From assembly GCA_020438525.1 (NCBI GenBank), contig JAGQUL010000262.1:1-8109 (forward strand): a stretch of DNA of 8,109 nt, read 5' to 3'. The stretch comes from Thermoleophilia bacterium. Its GTDB lineage: Bacteria > Actinomycetota > Thermoleophilia > Gaiellales > SKUG01. A model generated the notes under the pieces. The model was not told the DNA's origin and did no database searches. It was given only the letters and a program-made list of their open reading frames with translations. Each line of letters begins with the position of its first letter. Within the stretch, counting starts at the first letter, position 1. The translations under genes and the position numbers were made by a program. Shown here in pieces: positions 5,428 to 8,109 of this stretch.

Positions 5428-7065
5428 ATGGCCGGCGCCGCACCCGCCCGCTTCGCCGCACGCCCGGGCCTTCACGTGATCGACGAGCTCGCCGACGCGC
5501 TCGGTTTCCCGCGCACGCGCCCCGCGCGCCTGCTCGCCGGAGACCGCGCGACCACGATCGGATCGCTCGTGCTGTGCCCCGACGAGGCGGCGCTCGCCGC
5601 GCTCGACGCGCCACACGATGCAGCGGTCGTGCTCGCCGCGCCCCCCACTACCAGCGACGGCCGGCTCGGTCGCCGCGCATATGACCCGTTCGCCGGAAGC
5701 GACGACGATGTGACGAGCTGGCGTCGCGCCGAGCGCGTGGTGCTCGACGCCACGCTCCTGCTCGCCGGCGGCCGCGGCGGCCTCGACGAGCACGTCGCTG
5801 CACTCGTCGACCTGCTGGCCCCCGACGGGCACGCGACCCTGCCACCCGCGCGCTCGGTTCCCCGCGACACCTGCAAGTTCGTCGGCTACGTCCCTGCCGA
5901 CTCCTTCGAGCTGGTCCGTGATGCCGTGTTCGCCGCAGGCGCAGGCAGCATCGGCGACTACGACCGCTGCTCCTGGTCCACGACCGGGGCCGGCACCTTC
6001 CGCGGCGGCGACTCCACCAACCCCTCGGTCGGCACCCGCGGCGAGTTCGAGCAGGTGGAGGAGACCCGCTTCGAGACCGTCGTGCCGCGCCACCTCGTCG
6101 ACCGCGTCACCCGCGCGTTCGTCGCCGCCCATCCATACGAGGAGCCAGCGTTCGACGTGCTCGACATGTCGATCCCGGCACCCGTCGGATTCGGACGCAT
6201 CGGTCGACTCGGCAGCGGTGGCGGCAGCGCCGCATGGACCGCGCTCGCCGCGATCGACGACAATCTCGTCGCCCACGGTGCCGTCGACCGCGTGCCCGCA
6301 GGCGCCTCCTGCATCGTCACCACCGGCTCGCTGCGCGACGTGCTGCGAACCGTCGCAGGCCTCGACGCGCCCGCGCTCGTCGTGTGCGGCTCTGCCTCCG
6401 ATGCCGAGCTCGAGCTGCTCGAATCGCGCGAGATCGCCGTGCTCCTGCTCGACCGCGCACGCGTGTTCGCCGCACACGCAACCGCGCTCGCCGGCCGGCT
6501 CACCCGCCGGCTCGAGCTGCCGGTCACGGTCCAGGGCGCGCTCTCGTTCCCCGTCGAATCGTCCGACGCGCCCGCGCCCGCTGCCACCCCCGCCGCGGTC
6601 GACGACGACCCCGCCGCATCCGTGTTCGGTGGCGCGTCCGCCGGCAGCAGCGACTACGCCACCGGCACGTGGCGCCTGCACTTCGACGGCGGCTCGCGCG
6701 GCAACCCCGGGCCCGCCTCCTACGGCTGGGTGCTCTACGACCCCGACGGCAACGAGCACGAGGTCGATGGCGTGACCGTCGGCACCGCCACCAACAACGT
6801 CGCCGAGTGGACCGGGCTGCTGCGCGGACTCGAGAACGCGGCGGCACGCGGGATCCGAAGCCTCGAGGTCCGAGGCGACAGCGAGCTCGTGGTGAAGCAG
6901 GTGACCGGTGTGTACAAGGTCAAGAACGCCGCCCTCAAGCCGATCGCCGAGCAGGTGGCAGCGGTGCTCAAGCGCTTCGACCGCGTCGACGTGCAGCACG
7001 TCTACCGCGCCGACAACGCCCGAGCCGACGAGCTCGCCAACGAGGCGCTCGACGGCCTGAGGTAG
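5428..7065 (+). CDS. Fusion protein: degenerate NIF3-like domain plus C-terminal RNase HI
   Basis: This is a 545-residue two-part protein. Residues ~10-375 follow a NIF3/DUF34 layout. The middle ~149-247 is clearly the NIF3 insert (CutA/PII-like): KFVGYVPADSFE, AGAGSIGDYDRCSW, GTFRGG, then AHPYEEPAFDVLDM. The flanking halves align only loosely. Where family members have the metal-binding THHP, this protein has LAAPP (69-73), and the C-terminal GHxxxE position reads RARVFAA (343-349). An Ala/Pro/Asp-rich linker (376-412) leads to a type I RNase H (413-545) with all four carboxylates: Asp420 (FDGGSRGNPGP), Glu460 (NNVAEW), Asp484 (RGDSELVVKQ) and Asp534 (RADELAN). The RNase H part should cut RNA in RNA/DNA hybrids such as R-loops and primers. 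The start at 5428 has GGAG at 5418-5421 and is coupled to the upstream gene. The role of the NIF3 part is unknown. Confidence 0.95.
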   Translation: MAGAAPARFAARPGLHVIDELADALGFPRTRPARLLAGDRATTIGSLVLCPDEAALAALDAPHDAAVVLAAPPTTSDGRLGRRAYDPFAGSDDDVTSWRRAERVVLDATLLLAGGRGGLDEHVAALVDLLAPDGHATLPPARSVPRDTCKFVGYVPADSFELVRDAVFAAGAGSIGDYDRCSWSTTGAGTFRGGDSTNPSVGTRGEFEQVEETRFETVVPRHLVDRVTRAFVAAHPYEEPAFDVLDMSIPAPVGFGRIGRLGSGGGSAAWTALAAIDDNLVAHGAVDRVPAGASCIVTTGSLRDVLRTVAGLDAPALVVCGSASDAELELLESREIAVLLLDRARVFAAHATALAGRLTRRLELPVTVQGALSFPVESSDAPAPAATPAAVDDDPAASVFGGASAGSSDYATGTWRLHFDGGSRGNPGPASYGWVLYDPDGNEHEVDGVTVGTATNNVAEWTGLLRGLENAAARGIRSLEVRGDSELVVKQVTGVYKVKNAALKPIAEQVAAVLKRFDRVDVQHVYRADNARADELANEALDGLR

Positions 7066-7116
7066 CCGGTTTCACCGCGGGTGCGCCGGAGAGGACTCGC
7101 CCGACCGGACCTTTTT
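7066..7116 (+). terminator. Probable intrinsic terminator after the RNase H fusion gene
   Basis: Directly after the TAG stop, CCGGT (7066-7070) can pair with ACCGG (7104-7108). The adjoining CGGGTG (7078-7083) can pair with CGCCCG (7098-7103, one G-U), leaving a left-side bulge and a 14-nt loop. Five T residues follow at 7112-7116, a rare run in this GC-rich DNA. Stem plus T tract at an operon end fits a rho-independent terminator, although the bulge makes it imperfect. Confidence 0.45.
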
Positions 7117-7137
7117 CGAGCACGGGAGGCAGCGGCA

Positions 7138-7332
7138 ATGCGCGCGCCCTGGACACGAGGCGAACGACGATCGGACCAGCGGCGACCACGCCGCATGTGG
7201 CGCCGGCGGCGTCGTCGTCGATCATCGCTGCCCGACGGGCCGGCGGGCGACGTGCTGCACGACGCGGAGCTGCGCGCGGCGCTCGACGACGATCGCGCCG
7301 CAGGTGCCCGCGACTACCCGTGGCACGGCTGA
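7138..7332 (+). CDS. Hypothetical 64-residue arginine-rich protein
   Basis: This is a small ORF beginning at ATG 7138 behind GGGAGG (7124-7129) at good spacing. The N-terminal half is very basic, with a run of seven Arg after RRMW. The C-terminal half is acidic and helical, reading LHDAELRAALDDDRAAGARDYPWHG in two stretches. Third positions in the second half are almost all G or C, as in the flanking genes. Its stop lies four bases before the stop of the convergent regulator gene, a packing that favours a real gene. It follows the terminator of the RNase H operon and no promoter was identified. I do not recognise a family. A nucleic-acid-binding role is conceivable from its charge only. It could still be a chance ORF. 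Confidence 0.5.
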   Translation: MRAPWTRGERRSDQRRPRRMWRRRRRRRSSLPDGPAGDVLHDAELRAALDDDRAAGARDYPWHG

Positions 7333-7336
7333 GGCG

Positions 7337-7918
<582 letters not shown>

Positions 7919-7936
7919 TCACGAAGGAGCACTGAC

Positions 7937-8109
7937 ATGGCACGAACCGTGATCCTCGGCGCCGGCATCTCCGGCCACACCGCCGCCCTGCGCCTGAAGC
8001 GGGCGCTCGGCAGGCGATCGAAGCACGAGGTCGTCGTGGTGTCGCCCAACGCCGACTGGAACTGGATCCCGTCCAACATCTGGGTGGGAGTCGGAAAGAT
8101 GGAGCCGCC
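7937..8109 (+). CDS. Sulfide:quinone oxidoreductase-like FAD flavoprotein, 3'-truncated by window edge
   Basis: Only the first 57 residues are in view. They form the beta-alpha-beta FAD-binding start, MARTVILGAGISGHTAALRL, with GxGxxG at residues 8-13. VVVVSPNADWNWIPSNIWVGVGKM follows in the next stretch. The SPN and PSNIWVGVG segments match my memory of SQR-type NAD(P)/FAD oxidoreductases, which oxidise sulfide to polysulfide at the membrane and pass electrons to quinone. The redox cysteines that would confirm SQR lie beyond the edge, so a type II NADH dehydrogenase-like or other flavoprotein remains possible. ATG 7937 has AAGGAG at 7924-7929 with ideal spacing. It is probably the second gene of the operon controlled by the divergent CsoR-family repressor, and this position supports sulfide or persulfide as the inducing signal. 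Confidence 0.85.
   Translation, partial: MARTVILGAGISGHTAALRLKRALGRRSKHEVVVVSPNADWNWIPSNIWVGVGKMEP

Noticed and set aside
5359..6999. A 546-residue open frame on the minus strand, as long as the NIF3-RNase H gene.
   Set aside because: It lies antisense to a gene with clear domains and catalytic motifs. Its composition is repetitive Gly/Ala/Val/Arg without motifs, as expected when GC-rich third positions suppress stop codons.

Overview
The window is GC-rich throughout, with G/C-dominated third codon positions, GGAG-type ribosome binding sites, and GTG or TTG as possible alternative starts. This fits a high-GC actinobacterium. The fused NIF3/RNase H gene recalls the clustering of nif3 and RNase H genes in actinobacteria, but the class cannot be fixed from this sequence alone.

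Layout from left to right. (1) The 3' two-thirds of an aldehyde dehydrogenase gene, truncated by the window edge (1-1044, +). (2) A PlsC-type acyltransferase with a long N-terminal extension (1149-2267, +), which meets a convergent LipA-like alpha/beta hydrolase (2271-3074, -). Their stop codons are 3 bp apart inside a perfect inverted repeat. (3) Divergent from the hydrolase is a secreted trypsin-fold serine protease with a C-terminal beta-rich region (3170-5035, +). (4) A two-gene operon follows: a 78-residue ferritin-like helical protein (5190-5426) and, one base after its stop, a 545-residue fusion of a degenerate NIF3-like protein to a complete RNase HI (5428-7065). (5) A probable terminator and a small arginine-rich ORF (7138-7332) come next. 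(6) The right end looks like a sulfur/redox regulation module. A CsoR-family regulator (7337-7594, -) diverges from a small Cys-rich zinc-ribbon-like protein (7707-7901, +) and the start of a sulfide:quinone oxidoreductase-like flavoprotein (7937 to the edge, +).

The intergenic region of module 6 carries two ATACCC-N4-GGGTAT operators 35 bp apart. The first fills the spacer of two overlapping, oppositely directed promoters, so the regulator probably controls itself and the downstream genes together. The regulator keeps only the first of the conserved metal or thiol ligands, so copper sensing is unlikely. The neighbouring flavoprotein points to sulfide or persulfide as the signal.

The most unusual content is the NIF3-RNase HI fusion with its small ferritin-like partner, and the single-cysteine CsoR module with its Cys-rich small protein. 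The other genes are recognisable lipid, aldehyde and extracellular proteolysis functions. No tRNA, rRNA, CRISPR array or insertion sequence was seen. No gene-free stretch exceeds 300 bases.
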